DNA of 64,000 bases from Polytrichum commune (Eukaryota; Streptophyta; Polytrichopsida; Polytrichales; Polytrichaceae), in NCBI GenBank assembly GCA_950295325.1, contig OX485805.1, forward strand, positions 26,523,501 to 26,587,500, given 5' to 3'. This document shows, piece by piece, positions 49,961 to 63,400 of this stretch. The first letter of the stretch is position 1. Each line of letters opens with the position of its first letter. The notes below the pieces were generated by a model. It made no database searches, had not been told where the DNA came from, and saw only the letters and a program-made list of their open reading frames with translations. The position numbers and the translations under genes were made by a program.

Positions 49961-51999
49961 TCTACGCAGCAAAGTATGGAGGATTGCAAAATGTGGAGAA
50001 TCAGAAGACGCATGGTAATTGAGTTCAAATCCGCTCTTCAACTACAATTCCACCTCATATGTAAAGACAACAAGATCATGGTTTATGATTGAAGGTGGAC
50101 TCGAACCACAACCGCTTGAGTAAAGTCCTTAGTTGTGTGGAAACGATGGTCATGCACACCATCAAGCAAGGAATTAGGGAATACAAGTTATGGTTGAGCA
50201 AGTTTTGAGGAGCTGGTGACTTTGGTTTTCGTACCATGTTACTCTTAAACAAACTCAACACTCTCAAGTCCATAAATTGTTTATCACTACACTAAATATG
50301 ATAGTTAGCGTGTGATTATATTTAATGTTGTTACCACCCTACCGTACTGTACACTAATTTTCAATTCCTTGACAATTAGTGTTACAAGAAATGCTAGAAC
50401 TCTCCTTTTATCATTGTTATTTTTTTTCTTTTCCATATCCTTAGTAATAGTAAATTCAAACATGTAACTTCCACATATCACCATAGTTGCTATGTAGTGT
50501 TTGAGTTTGCATTAAATGTTACTTACTTTCATAGGGTTATTGACATTTAGTGTATGCGCTCGTATTTAGTGTATCAAACGCTAGATATCATATGTAGTGT
50601 ACTTCATGGATTGCACCAACAGGAGGGATGTTAATTGAGATCAATTTCACTCTTCAACTATGGAGAGAGGGAATGATGACATGTGAGCATACATCCAACA
50701 TGGACGCCTTGAAAAAGTATGTGTTCCGTAGGTTACCATTTCTAGTTGATTTAACCCCCAACTTAGCTTTAAAATCCTCAATTGTCTTGTTGGAGTAATC
50801 TGGAATGAATCAACCACAAACTTCTAAACTGTCAAGCTTTTATGTTGAATGGATGAGCGGTCTCTCTCTCTCTCTCTCCACCAAGTTCACCTCGTATGTA
50901 AAGAGAAATTTGATTAAAACTCCTAGTTGGTGGTTGAGGATGGACCAAAATCATAACCACTAGCACTTGTGTATATTAACTTACGTAACATTACATAGCT
51001 CCTTGGTTGCATTTTCGTGGGACTCGGTACCACATGAGCATACCTCTCCTCCAATTCTAAAATTCTTTGTTTAGGAGGAGCACACAGTCTGTGTACTGGG
51101 AGCTTTTCGACAAGCCATCGTAAATTACCAAAGATTTTTCTTTTGAAACGGAATGCCTGTTATCTTCAGAAGGAGACCATCATGTAGTAGTTGCTTCTTA
51201 TTGATGTAATGTCAACAACGGACCTACACCCCAACCCAAGCGAGGGTCGAAATACGGGGGCTACTGCACAATAAGTAAGTTCATCATCAAGCAAGTGGTG
51301 CCAACGAGTGATTTTTTTATTTTTTTATTTTCTTTAATTATTTTTTCAGTTGGAAGTGATGTCGAGGTGTGGCGAGCCGTTGATGAAATTCGATTCCGTT
51401 AGCGGGCCAAGTCAAACGTGGAGACTGAGTCGGAGTTGCAAAGAAGAAAGCTGCACTCTCGTCCACCGCCTTGTTGGAAAACTTGAAAGACACCGGACGC
51501 CGGCCGGCAGAATCTAGACCCAGCATAGATTTCAGCAGCCCTTAACTTCCAGGGAGCTGATCACACACGAACGTACTCACGTCAAAGAAGTCCATTTTTT
51601 ATTTTTAACTTTATTTTTATTTTTATTTTATATATAAATGCACCGGTTTCACGTCCTCCAGTTTCCCACTTCAACCGGACTTTTTGACAAAACCAACCGA
51701 CCGCCATTACACTAAATACCACTTCTCCCCGGACATTGCATCAACCGCTCTGTCAGCAAAATCTAGGCCCCACGTAGATTTCAGCAGCCCTCCACTGCCG
51801 GGAAGCTGACCTCCCCCGGGTCGCCTGTCCAGCCCAGCCCCCTGACTATTCACATGCGATCTCATCCTCTGATCGGAGAGAACCGGCAGTTACTCACAGA
51901 AGAAGCGGAATAACCGGAATAAGTTTGAGGAATAAGCAGTTGGAGTTGAAGACTGTGGGAAAATGATCCATCATTTTATGAGGAACTTATAGAATATAC
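49961..51999. other. Intergenic, with a CT microsatellite and a short direct repeat
   Basis: No gene is supported. A (TC)n run lies at about 50860-50879. A 70-80-base direct repeat links about 51505-51565 and 51747-51808 (shared ATTTCAGCAGCCCT and GGGAAGCTGA-like blocks). The 51350-51550 part is GC-richer and holds a 62-codon minus-strand frame without recognised domains. Confidence 0.4.
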
Positions 52000-52009
52000 C
52001 TGAAATTAA

Positions 52010-54810
52010 CAATATAGGAAAACCGGAGGATGTCAACATGTAACCGGTTGGGCTTGCAAACACTAAGGATCTCAATTAATTATGAATGCCCAAAAATCTT
52101 TGGTGCAGTCCATCATTTCCACATTCGAACGTAGCATCCTCTCGTCTGGCATCCGACATGAAACCATTTTGTGGCTTCTTCATCTCAATTAAAATGGCAT
52201 AGTTGCATAGACATAGACATGCTTGCCTAGTTTTATGTAAATGTTTCTACAGTTTGCCTCAACCAATTTCTTCAAATTAATCAATTATTCGGATTTTTTT
52301 TGCCCAACTTGCTATCAACCTACGGTATACCTCTTCTCTATCCATTGTAATGAATTGATAATAAATAAAAAATAATAGCTTCAAAAAGGTATCAAAGAGA
52401 TTTCCAATGTGGGTGTCGGGACACTTTTCCAAAAAATGCAACTACCATTATGACCTCACCAACTTTCCCGCTCCTTTATAGGTATTTAGATTTGTTTAGA
52501 TCATAATTTAGCCTAGATTAGAACCTTTACCACCACTTGGCATTAGTTTTGTCCTAGAAACCAACATAATTAATTCTAAGCATTGAGAGTAACTACTCAA
52601 ATAAATTAAAAATAACCAAAGCAAAACTCAAAGGTAGTGCTTGCTACCTTTGCTCTTGAAATAACATCAGTCCAGCACGTGCTAATTTGATGCTCTTTTG
52701 AGAAGGTCATTCCAGGCTTATTATTAATGGTATGCATATTCACCACAAAAAAATAATGAAGGAATAAAAAGGAAGTTTACTATAAGACACAAAAGATATA
52801 ATAAAGTAACTATAAAAATCAATAAATCTATGCATGACTATATTTTATTTTACCTTATTTTAACACAAACTAATTTTATTGTAACAATTTCATGCTTTAT
52901 TATGAACTTATCATAAGTTGTGAGCGTCTTTAAGGATCCATTTATCTGAAATATTTCCCAGTCAAACCTCCTAGCATGATGAATTCATCTAACAACCATA
53001 CGGGTCTCTCCAATTATAAGTTCCTAGAATAAGCAAACATACTTGAATATCTTTCATGTCTTATTAATGAAGATGGTATACATATATATATGAGCAAAGA
53101 AAACAACATGGTAATTGAACTCCTAAATCCCAAACGGAACTCGGGTGGTGCACTTAGTTCACATTTTCATGACTACATGTGTGCAACCAACAATTAAATG
53201 TAGCCTAATTGTTTTGCTTTCACTGTTTATGAAGAGGGCTATACTTGTTTCATTTCTCAAGATGGATTGTTTTAAGTGACCCATTCTTTATTGGACACAT
53301 GGCAAAGTCCAATATATCCGGGGGTGGCCTCTTCATAGGGAACTTAAATGACGTGCTTGGGTCACTATGAAATCAAACCCCCTATATACAAGAAGTTTAT
53401 AAAGGAAAACATATGTATACGTACTAACAACAGGCTAAAAAGTGGACTCATGTATTTATACTAAGCTTTGCAATTTCATGTGATAAATGCCTCCACTACA
53501 TATACAAAGTGTGCATGATGACTTGAGTAATCCTTTATTTATATACAAAATCCATTTTCACTTTTCAAAGTGAAAGTCGTTGAATGGTTTTCATCTATAG
53601 CATGTAAGTCAATGATTGTACCAAACAAACAAAGATAAGAGGACACACAATAAGTGTGAGTTTCCATGTAGGCCGCTTGCCCACCGCATTCTAGTGTGAA
53701 CAAGGACAAACACGCCCAAATGTAGATGCCAACAATATATCCTTTCGGATTGGCAGTGGTGAGATTATATTAGATTTACCTGGAGAGAAACTTGAAGGAA
53801 ACACACTTGAGTGTCAACCACGCTTGTATGGGCCCCATGGGTTGCAAGATAAGAGCTCGGAGTGGGAGTGGCTTGCGGCTATGTCATGGTGTTGGCTTTA
53901 GGCCGCTTCGAGGTCCGTATTGAGCAACAATCACCAAGACTAGTGTGGGTCGTTCAAGTTCATTACTCCCATGTGCCGTGAATTCTTCCAATTCACAATC
54001 ACGATGTGCTAAAATAGAGATGCTAAATAATTTGAAGAATTGTGGTTGTTTTTTAGCACATTGTTGCACTTGAAATTGGTGGCACTAGTAATATCATAGG
54101 GTAAAGAAATTTTGTATCACCTTCACTATTTCCCACCCCTCACAATTAACCCGCCTTCACTACTTGGGATATTTAGTGTAGACCATAACCTTCAAATATT
54201 TATTGAGATAAGCGGGTATAACTAAATTGTCCTTGTATATGGGCACCTATGTTTGAGTTACATGTGATGATGTGTGGATCTAAGAACTAACACAAAAAGG
54301 CATGTGTTTCAAAAGACTTGGAATACGTGCTCAAAACTTCTTAATTGTTCTTAGTTCAATAGGGAACAGAAGTGGAGAGATCCATATGATCATCTAATGG
54401 GGAAAACACTCTTCACTTGACAATGAATAACATATTCATACGTGCTGAGAATATCATGAGGAAAATGGGTACGGACACGATTTGAATTTGCTAAAGATCT
54501 CACACTAATTCCATATTTTCATCCCCCCAACAAGTGGGTGCAGAGAGAAAAGTGTGTGCTTAAGACCCGCTCACCAACATGATTATGGTATAACCAATAA
54601 ACATAATAAGCGTGTAACAAAATACCATCTGGAGAAAGATCTAGTCATAGAGAAAGGCCGTATCAGGCTGCAGTGGAGATGGATGATAGTTGCTCCATGT
54701 TTTCATCCACAAACATGTTGGACGGATGACAAGTACGCTCGTATGCAATCCTGTCCTCTCGCTTGCACGAGGTTTAAGAGGCACTTGTCGCATGCAACTA
54801 TTGTAGGTTA
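52010..54810 (+). repeat. Mosaic repeat family, copy 2
   Basis: Module order here: p (52010-52200, again 61735-61925), q (52200-52340, again 56340-56480 and 62345-62500), r (52340-52720, again 63520-63900), b (52740-52960), c, d, then a private stretch (53760-54050), g (54050-54720) and h (54715-54800, again 62065-62150). All matches run in the same orientation. No reading frame of note. Confidence 0.65.
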
Positions 54811-56140
54811 GTATCTGTCATGGCAATTTTCTCCAAGACCAATCGATTCCTTCTTTTATGAAAATGAGTGATTCTCAACCACACATCCATTGAACAAAAT
54901 GCCTCCTAGGCGACTTTAACCCTTAAAGGTTGTAGGGGCTCCATGCTCAACATAAATACACAATGTATACAAGCCTCGCCAAGTCTCCAAATCATTATCT
55001 TAAGTGTGGATATTGGAAAGCATAGAGGTGCAAATTCAAATAGAGGTTGGATTGGAAATCAAATTTCTTATGTTAAAGGATAAAATAATACAATACTTAT
55101 ATGTGATAGTGATAATTGTATACAAAGTTTGCACTCGTGTCCAAAGACACTCATGCTATATAATTGAACCTTAAATTCAATGTCATTGAGGTTTCTAACC
55201 AATTCCAAGAAGGCACTTGAAGAACAAGTTGATTTAGATATCATCATTTTCTACAAATGTGTAAAATTGGAAGTATGTAGCTCAAACACACATTCTTGTG
55301 CATGAAGAGGTCCAGTCTAAGCATCTTGGACACTTCGGATTATAGCGGAGTCTCAATGTTATCAATCTAAATCAACCAAGGAGATGTTGAAACAAAAATT
55401 AATAGGCCATGCTATGTTTAATGGGGACCCACCTAAGAATCTCATGTTCTGGGTGCATGTTCATAACACCTATGATTGGGGAGGGTAAAAACGTTGATTC
55501 TTATGGAGAGCTTGGAAATTGCATCTTTAGACAATTTAACACCTAAATATGGATCAAAGACCCCAAATTAGTCTTGTATGGTTAATTTAGTATAAATGAA
55601 CAATAAATTTGTAGGAGCATATTTTTACTGCATCCCCGATTGTAGGCATTAGGAAATTAAATCCTACATTTGCTAGTTGACTGTTTGCTTGCAATGGTGT
55701 GCAAAAGTTGTATGATTTGCAACAACCTCTGATGTGAAAATCATCCGTGAAAAATGAGGCTCTTGTTAAGTTTAAGTCAATTATAACATAATGACAGTGG
55801 GAATTGGATAATGATGATGTGTGCAAGATAAACCAAGTGGGATCAATTTGATTTGGTTTGTGAACCATTTTGGATGTGTGTGTGATTTATACCCCTGTTG
55901 TTTTGTTGTAGTGCTATAAGGTTCCACACAAAACATGTTCTCGTTAATGGTTGGTGGATTTTATATTAATTTGGTTATGACGATGATGTGTGCAAGATGG
56001 AGTGATTGTTGGGATGAGTTTCATTGGGTTTGTGCACATTTTTGATTGAGTGAGAAGGAGTTAGCTAGGGTTTGGCATCTCGGTGTTCATGTTGGGGTGG
56101 GGGACTAAAGAAGCAATGGATGTTGGGAATTGCATAAGGA
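54811..56140. other. AT-rich spacer, no gene recognised
   Basis: Only short chance frames occur. No match to the other modules was noticed. Confidence 0.3.
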
Positions 56141-56149
56141 AAATGTGCC

Positions 56150-58538
56150 TAATTTGGTTCAACGAAAAATAATTCCAAACAATCAAGTCTATATTCCTTG
56201 GAAAAGTTTTAGAGTGAGATGGCCTAAATGAAATAATCATCAAAATGTCTAAATTCTAGGAAATTTGGTGCATGGGAACAACCACTACCGAAGCACAACA
56301 CAAGAACAACATAAAACATGGATTTGTATGCCTTTTTTTAATATGAATGTTTTTACAATTTGCCCCAATCATTTTCTTGAAATTAATTAAACTTTGGGCA
56401 AAATTTGCCCAACTTATTACCAACCTATGGTATACCTCTTGTCCATCCACTGTAAAAACTTTACCTTCCCAAGGTTTGTGGGTGATTCATATCAATGACT
56501 TCGCCTTGAAAAGATGCAAGATCTTTGGAGCTAAACCTAATGTCAAATAAACCAACCCACTTACAAATAGGTTTCTTGATATTAAAAAAAAATTAAAAAA
56601 AAAACAACAACAACAACAACAACTCCCTCAACCATCCATTCTAATCCATCCCCGTAAAACTTGGAAGTGGTCTGAGAGGGAAGTGTTGCATACAACTACA
56701 CCTCTCATCCATCCCACATAAAATCCTTCATCTCTTATAGATTTGTGGTTGATTCATCTCAAATGACATCGCCTTGACAAATTTAACATTTTGATGCCAG
56801 ATGAACTAGCACAAAAAAAACCCCATCCTTTGTAACATTATCTAGTTGAATATGGAGGGTACAATAGGATAGTTGAGTAATATAGAGAGGTACGATTTGA
56901 TCAATTCATGCAATCAAACGTCCTAGTTGGAGGCTGTAAATTTGATCTGCGATCTTTGAGCAATTGTTATCCTCAACTTGGTGGATAGAGCAAATTGACC
57001 TAACATTGAGTGGTCAACTGATGGAGATCTATCCACCTATCAATGTGCTCCCATCTCTGTCTCCATTGATGAAGGTGGGTTCCACCAAGGGGTGCTTCCA
57101 TTTGATTTTCGTGAAATCAAGTAATCTTCAGTTATTTCAGCCTTACTATTTCTATGCAACGTAATGAGCATTCTCGAGGACTTTACATATAGACATTGAT
57201 GCCTTTACAAATACAATGCTGATCAACCTCACAATCTCTTCATAGTTTGTTCATGGGTACATCCACATGTTTCATATTGTGTATGGAGGTTTGTGCCCTG
57301 ATCCAAGCCTATTATTATATGCATATGTTTGTATGTGGTGGTTGCAGTTGTGCGCAAATTATGCTATAGGAAAGGACGTGGAAACCATGAAAGCAGTGGT
57401 GGGAGAGGAAGGTTTATCTTCACAAGCTTACCTGGTAATCTCGGCACTTTCACCCATCCTTGTTACCATTTCCACTGAGCTTCCATTTCTCGATTATGTT
57501 GCAGTCTATATCCTACACTAACATATCGCTTGGTGTGACATTGCAGTTGTATTTGGAGTTCCTTGACAAGTTTGAGCGCAAGTTTGTTGCTCAAGGACCT
57601 TATGATACCTCAAGTGTTTCTCTTGAGTTCCCCACTGGAACTCAAGAGGTACACTTGGTGTAAAATTTTATGACTATGTGTGCGCAACCAACAATTAAAT
57701 GTAGCCTATTGTTTTGCTTTCAGTGTTCAAAATGAGGGCTATACTTATGTAATTTCTCAAGGTGGGTTGTTTGATGTGACCCACTCTTTACTGGAAATAT
57801 GGGAAGGTCCAATGTACCCCAGGGGGTGGACTCTTCATGGGAACCTTAAATGACGTGCGTGGGTCGCTGTTGAATTAAACTCCCTATATACGAGAAATTT
57901 ATAGAGGAAAGCATATGTAAACATGCTATACATCATGACTTAAATGATCCTTTATTATATACAAAATCCACTTTCACTTTTCTGAAGAGAAAGTCGTTGA
58001 ATGTTTTTCATTCATAGCATGTAACTCCATGATTGTACCAAACAAACAAAGATAAGAGCACACACAATAAGGGTGAGTTTTTGAGTAGGCCGCTCGCCCA
58101 CCTGATTCTAGTGTGAATAAGAACAAACACGCCCATACGCAAATGGAACCTATTGGGCTAGGGTTCATATGTGCCAACTTGCTACTCCCATCTTCTCGAC
58201 TCTGGCCCGCCTACTAACCTCCTCCTCCCAGTTACCGAGGATGGAGTTCTCGTCCATTATTGGTTCTCTCGAGTCATCAATTGGTCTTAATTCTTTAGCG
58301 ATCGACATTATTAGGTTAAAAGATTCTTTGGTGGGCTTAACATGACATTCTAGCGGCTTGTGTCAATAGCCCTCCACATTCTAGCAGACTGCCTGAATGT
58401 GGTTGGATTGCGGCTTGTGCTTAACTACATGTGAACACTTCCAACCAACTATTATCTAGAATCTAGTGGGCGACGGCTTAGATGGAAACTCACCCTAACT
58501 TAGCCATAATCTAAAGAGCATAACTAAAGGAAACCCAT
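56150..58538 (+). repeat. Mosaic repeat family, copy 3 (left part), carrying a V-ATPase B fragment
   Basis: Modules: a block at 56150-56290 that recurs at 62180-62310 (AATAATTCCAAACAATCAAG), q-s (56340-56800; again 62345-62820), the captured gene fragment (56884-57608), then c (57613-57930) and d (57940-58530). The repeat resumes directly after the gene fragment, so the fragment travels inside the repeat. Confidence 0.6.
56884..57608 (+). pseudogene. VHA-B: Captured fragment of VHA-B (exons 11, 13 and part of 14, with introns)
   Basis: The sequence is nearly the same as 34415-35396 of the intact gene, introns included, so it arose by DNA duplication and not by reverse transcription. Exon 11 copy: 57027-57074, with the acceptor CAG changed to GAG and an Arg codon changed to Pro. 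Exon 12 and its flanks (about 34817-35071) are missing. Exon 13 copy: from 57348, with Tyr to Cys (TTG TGC GCA) and an altered end (SSQAYL for SSEDL). Exon 14 copy: 57547-57608, breaking off after GPYDT, where repeat sequence begins. It cannot encode a working subunit. Confidence 0.9.
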
Positions 58539-60488
58539 TGTGAGCCCAAGATTGTGCCCACATGTCCTCTTAACATTTAGAAATGTTAAAATTGAGTATT
58601 TGGGTTGGGTGAATAGTTAAAATGGACAAGTGTTAGATTTAGGTAAGTGTGTTAGGTGTTAAATAGATTTTTGTTGAGCTTTAGTGTGAACTTCTTGTTA
58701 TTAAAAGCGAAAATCCAAAAAAGAGTGAAGTTGTTCTAATTAGTGTTTGAGCAATGCTAGGTTGAAGTGGCTAGTCCAATGATTAATGTTCGGATAGGGC
58801 CAGAGTCGTGTTCGTTTAAAGGGGGGGTTGCTTTTCTCAAGTTGCCTTTCTGGATTAGGCTACAGGAATGTCGGATCGGAGGAGAGGCACAGGGGACTCT
58901 AGCTCGGTGCGGCGACTCTCTCTCTGAGGGATGTGGGGACAGGTTGGAAGCAATGCTGGAGAGTTGCTAACAAAATTCAGGCTAATGGGTAGAACAAGCT
59001 AGAGTTCAACAGGAGGGCGGAGCCATGCCGGATCTTTGAATCCCTGGGTTTTTGTGCTCGGTCCCCAACTAGCAGGTTGCTGGTGGGTCTTTTTTCTGTT
59101 GGGAGTTTGGGTTGAGTGCTAACTCCGGAGCCGCCGAGGGAATGCTCTGAGGAGCTGGGAGAGGATTCAGCAGCGGGGAGCAGAGCAGCCACCTTCGGAG
59201 CTACTCATAGCTCGGAGAAAGGTGAAGGCTGGGGTGAGCCCAGTGTGACCGAACAAGCGGAGACCTCGAAGAGGGAATTTGAAAATGTGGCCCAATTGTA
59301 GCTGGGTTGTGGGCGTTCAATGTTGGTTGTAATCCTCTGCCCAGACCCAAGGCGCCCTACACACAGGCCACGAGCAGAATGCAACCTTCGAGAAACAGGT
59401 GGTATTCAGAAACCATGCTGGAATTTCAGAAATTGTGGAGGGTCTCTACTCTGGAAGCTATGAACAAGTGAACTGGTCGGTCAAGGGAGAGGAATGCAGA
59501 GGGAGCATCGGGGAGAGATGGTAGCAGAGAAAGGAGAGCGACAACAGCTGTGAATGCCGCTGGTACCGGGTTGTTGGTCTGTATCAGGTGGGAGGCGTGA
59601 AGGTGTGGCCTACCCTGAAGTGGTGGTGAAGCGTTCTGAAGGGATGAGTAGTCGGCTGGGGGGTCGTTGCAGGGAGGCAGCGCCTCTGAGCCTGCGGGGA
59701 GGATGAATGGGATGCAAGCCAGAAGAGGCCGAGCTCTTCGTGATCACAGTGTAGGTAGCGTAAGGGGTAAGGAGGGAGCTGTGTGAAAGACCCTCATCTC
59801 TGGAGCTTAGGATTGACTTTGAATTAGTTGATTACTGAAATAAGAAGAAGCTGACCATAATGAAGGCTGGGTAGTGAAGTTGGAATTTGGTTGTGTGGCA
59901 AGTAGGTGACTAAGTAGAATTGAATCTTTAGGCATGGGCAAGCCAAATGTAGGATTGGTGTTGTTTAACCCTTAAAGGACAATGCTGCCCCACGGGCTTG
60001 GTATTATTTTGGGAGAATCTTGTTCAAACCTTCTACTCCATTGCACCAAATGGGTTTTTTAGAATGCCAAATCGAGCACCTTAGCAAGATCTATACTTCT
60101 TTAGAATAGAGCCTATGTAAATTAATTGGTTAATCATGCTTAAAATGAATTTTAAAGTTCATTTTGGGTGTGGTATCGGGAAAGCATATGTCCTTTAAGG
60201 GTTAAATGCCCTCAGGAAGTGGCCCACGGTAGTTGAGTGGCCCAATTATTGTAGGTAGTGGGTTTGAGAGTGGGTGTTGATGTTTATTGAGTGATTGTGT
60301 TCAACAACGACTACAAGGGAAGAGAGTATTTTTAAATACTCGTGGCCTTGTGTTCTTTAAATAAAAGTGGTGTGTTTGATATTTACATTATTGGAGTATT
60401 GGAGGCTAAGTGGAGTCAAGTAATCACATGTAAGCCTTAGGCTCTTACCCGGACTACGACGCACAAGGGTGAGAGTTTAGGGCTAACA
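58539..60488. mobile_element. Probable solo LTR or non-coding element inserted in the mosaic repeat (~1950 bp)
   Basis: Compared with copy 1 (39890-39930), copy 3 is interrupted between AACCCAT and TGAGAGCTCC. The insert begins TGTGAGCCC and ends GGGCTAACA, imperfect inverted ends with TG...CA. Flanking five-mers CCCAT and CTCGT match at three of five, so the target duplication is weak. Near the right end are AATAAA (about 60359) and a T-rich, ACTCGTGGCC-containing tract like an R-U5 region. The middle (59000-59760) is markedly GC-richer. No protein-coding domain was seen. Confidence 0.4.
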
Positions 60489-63400
60489 CTCGTGAGAGCT
60501 CCAAGAGCCTTTGATTTGTAAAAACCTAGAACTCAAATCTAACCTAACAACAAGATGCATGGCAGTCATTGAGTACTATGCCCATATGAAAACAATGGAT
60601 GAAAATGTGAAGTCAATGAAACTTACATGTCTATATTTAATATTGTCTCTCAACTTTAGGGCCCCCTTTTGGATATCTACCTTTGCTTCATTAAATATAA
60701 TAGCCTTTTTAGATGTTCACCTTTTTGGCGCACAAAACATGTAACAACCAACTAACTCAAACAAATCTCCCTCTAAACAAATAGTTTTTGTCAATACCAA
60801 CTGTTCAAAACCCTAACATGGAGCTATAATGTTAGCAATTCCAAGTGCGAAGAGGAAGGCATACAACCCAAGGAATTTGTGGATTCAAGGGAATAAGCAT
60901 GAATCGCCAATATCCATACCCGTTCACACCCTCTTCTACAAGACTTACACAATTAAGGAACATTATTGGCCTTGTATCCAATTTCATGGAGACCCATGTA
61001 TTTTACCTACATATTCCCCAAGACACCTATTCATATTTTTTTCCCTATAATTCATCCACAATATAAATCCATATATTCGAGGTATGTATATTTTGACAAA
61101 ATCTATTACACATACTACCAAATCTTACATGGTGGTGGATTTATGGTGTTGTATCTTTGTACATGTGGAGTTCAAAACTGAAGACTAAGTGCACCCCCCA
61201 AGCATCATAACGGTCATGGAGGGCAATGAAGCCGTTGCCTCCACCTCCCTCTCCATTCCATCAAACACAAACAATACATTTATCGTCAATTTTTTCTCCA
61301 AACTTTTGGACCACCTTTTACACCTCGACCTCTACTTTTAAAATCTCAGTAGCATTCTATTTCTAGAGACTATAATGAGATTTTGCCTCTCCTTCATGTA
61401 TTATGTTCATTAATGCCTCAAGGAAAACCCTTTTCTACACTAACGGTAGTTTGTACATGGCATAAAGAGTGCATCCTAGTTGTGAAGCCTACTTACCTTA
61501 CTCTCTTTCTTCTCTTAGTGTGGGCCTTATAACTTTGAGCTAATTATTTATGGCACCAATCATCTCCTATCCAAATATTAAGAAGCTAAGCACTCTTTGA
61601 CAACAAAGTCGAAACTCTTGAATAGGAGGAGAAATCATGTCATAAGCATCTGCTTTAACTACCAAATTGTGGTTGGGTAGACTTTGTACACTCCTTGTTG
61701 GCACACTATCCGTCTTGGTTGCCGAGCACATTTATTTGAAAACCAGAGGATGTCAACATGTAACCGGTTAGGCTTGCAAACACTAAGGATCTCAACCGAT
61801 TATGACCGCCCAAAAATCTCTGCTCCAGTCTAGCCCCGTGAATTTCCACATTTCAACTTAGCATCCTCTCGTCGGGCATCTGACATGAAATCACTTTGTG
61901 GCTGATTCATCTCAATTAAAATGACTTTGCACCGACTCATGTGGGAGTTTTGAAGCAACTTATGGTGCCAACTGTTGTATCAAGTTGGAAAAGAGCAACC
62001 TCCAAACACCACATTCTTTATTTAGAGGTTAGGTTGCTTCTTTTCTTTTCTTTTCTTTTCTTTATGTTGAGGGGATGACAAGTATGCTCGTATGCAATCC
62101 TTTTCTCTCGCTTGCATGAGGTTTAAGAGACACTTGTCGTTTGCAAATACCCTAGGCTGGTAGCAGGTTTGGCGGGAAAATAATTCCAAACAATCAAGCC
62201 TATATTTCTTGGAGAAATTTTCGGGTGAGATGGCCTAAATGAAATAATCATCAAAATGCCTAAATTCTAGGAAATTTGGTGCATGGGAACAACCATTACC
62301 AAAGGAGAGCACAAGAACAACTTCATAAATGGCTTTGTATGTAGGATGAATATACATAGACATATTTGCCCAATTTTATGTAAATGTTTCTACAATCTGC
62401 CCTCAACCAATTTCTTGAAATTAATGAATTATTCGGAATTTTTTGGCCCAACTTGCTATCAACCTACAATATACCTCTTCTCTATCCATTGTAAAAACTT
62501 TACCTTCCCTAGGTTTGTGGTTCATTCATCTCAATGACTTGGCCTTTAAAAGATGTAAGATCTTTGAAGCCAAATCTAATGTCAAATAGACCAACCCACC
62601 CTACAATATAAAAAAATTAATTAAAGAAAAAAAAACAACAATTCCCTCAACTAACCGACCATTCCAATCCATCCCTATGAAGCCTGCAAGCAATAGGAGA
62701 GGGAAGTGTTGCGTGCGACATCCATCCAACATAAAATCCTTCATCCATTACATGTTTGTGTTTGATTCATCTCAAATGACTTTGCCTTGACAAATTCAAG
62801 ATCGTTGAACCTAATTTTAATGTCAAAATGACCCCTTGTTTTTTTATGCTTTTATAATGCTTACTAGAAACAATAATTGAGGCCCTATCTTTTATCAGAT
62901 TGTGTTTTCTAGTGGAATGCCGGTTAACCCCCCCCCCCCCTCCCATGTGGTCATGTACTTGAGATTGTTTCTAGATTTATTTGCAGATTGTTGACATTGA
63001 AGGTTACATGTTGCAAAAGGAGGGGTTGATGTAAGGATCCCCAAAACTGATATGGGGATTGACATTATGGATTGTTGTGATATGCTCATTGTTGCAACAA
63101 AAAAGCCATGACAAGTGGAAGATGTATGTAAAGCTTGATAGTTTTTTGAAATTATGCTGTGATTTGCTTGATGTACTTTGGTGCTTTGAAATGAAATAGC
63201 TACCTAGTGGCGTGAAGTTAGTAACCATATTTCTTCTTCTAGTGCTTTGGAAATCATGTAGCTTCATTGCCCTAACCAGGGGTGGGGAAGGAACTCGGCA
63301 TTTCTAATAAGCAATTTATTTTTCATTATATCATGGTTATTTTCCTTTCATAAAATTATTCTTCCAATAAATTTTGTCTTCTTGCAAAGAGCCCAACAAG

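Noticed and set aside
62928..62940. Poly-C run as a functional G-quadruplex or regulatory site
   Set aside because: It is a simple homopolymer inside module a, where the other copies (38010-38030, 44836-44860) have interrupted C/T-rich tracts; it is most likely slippage or an assembly-sensitive run.
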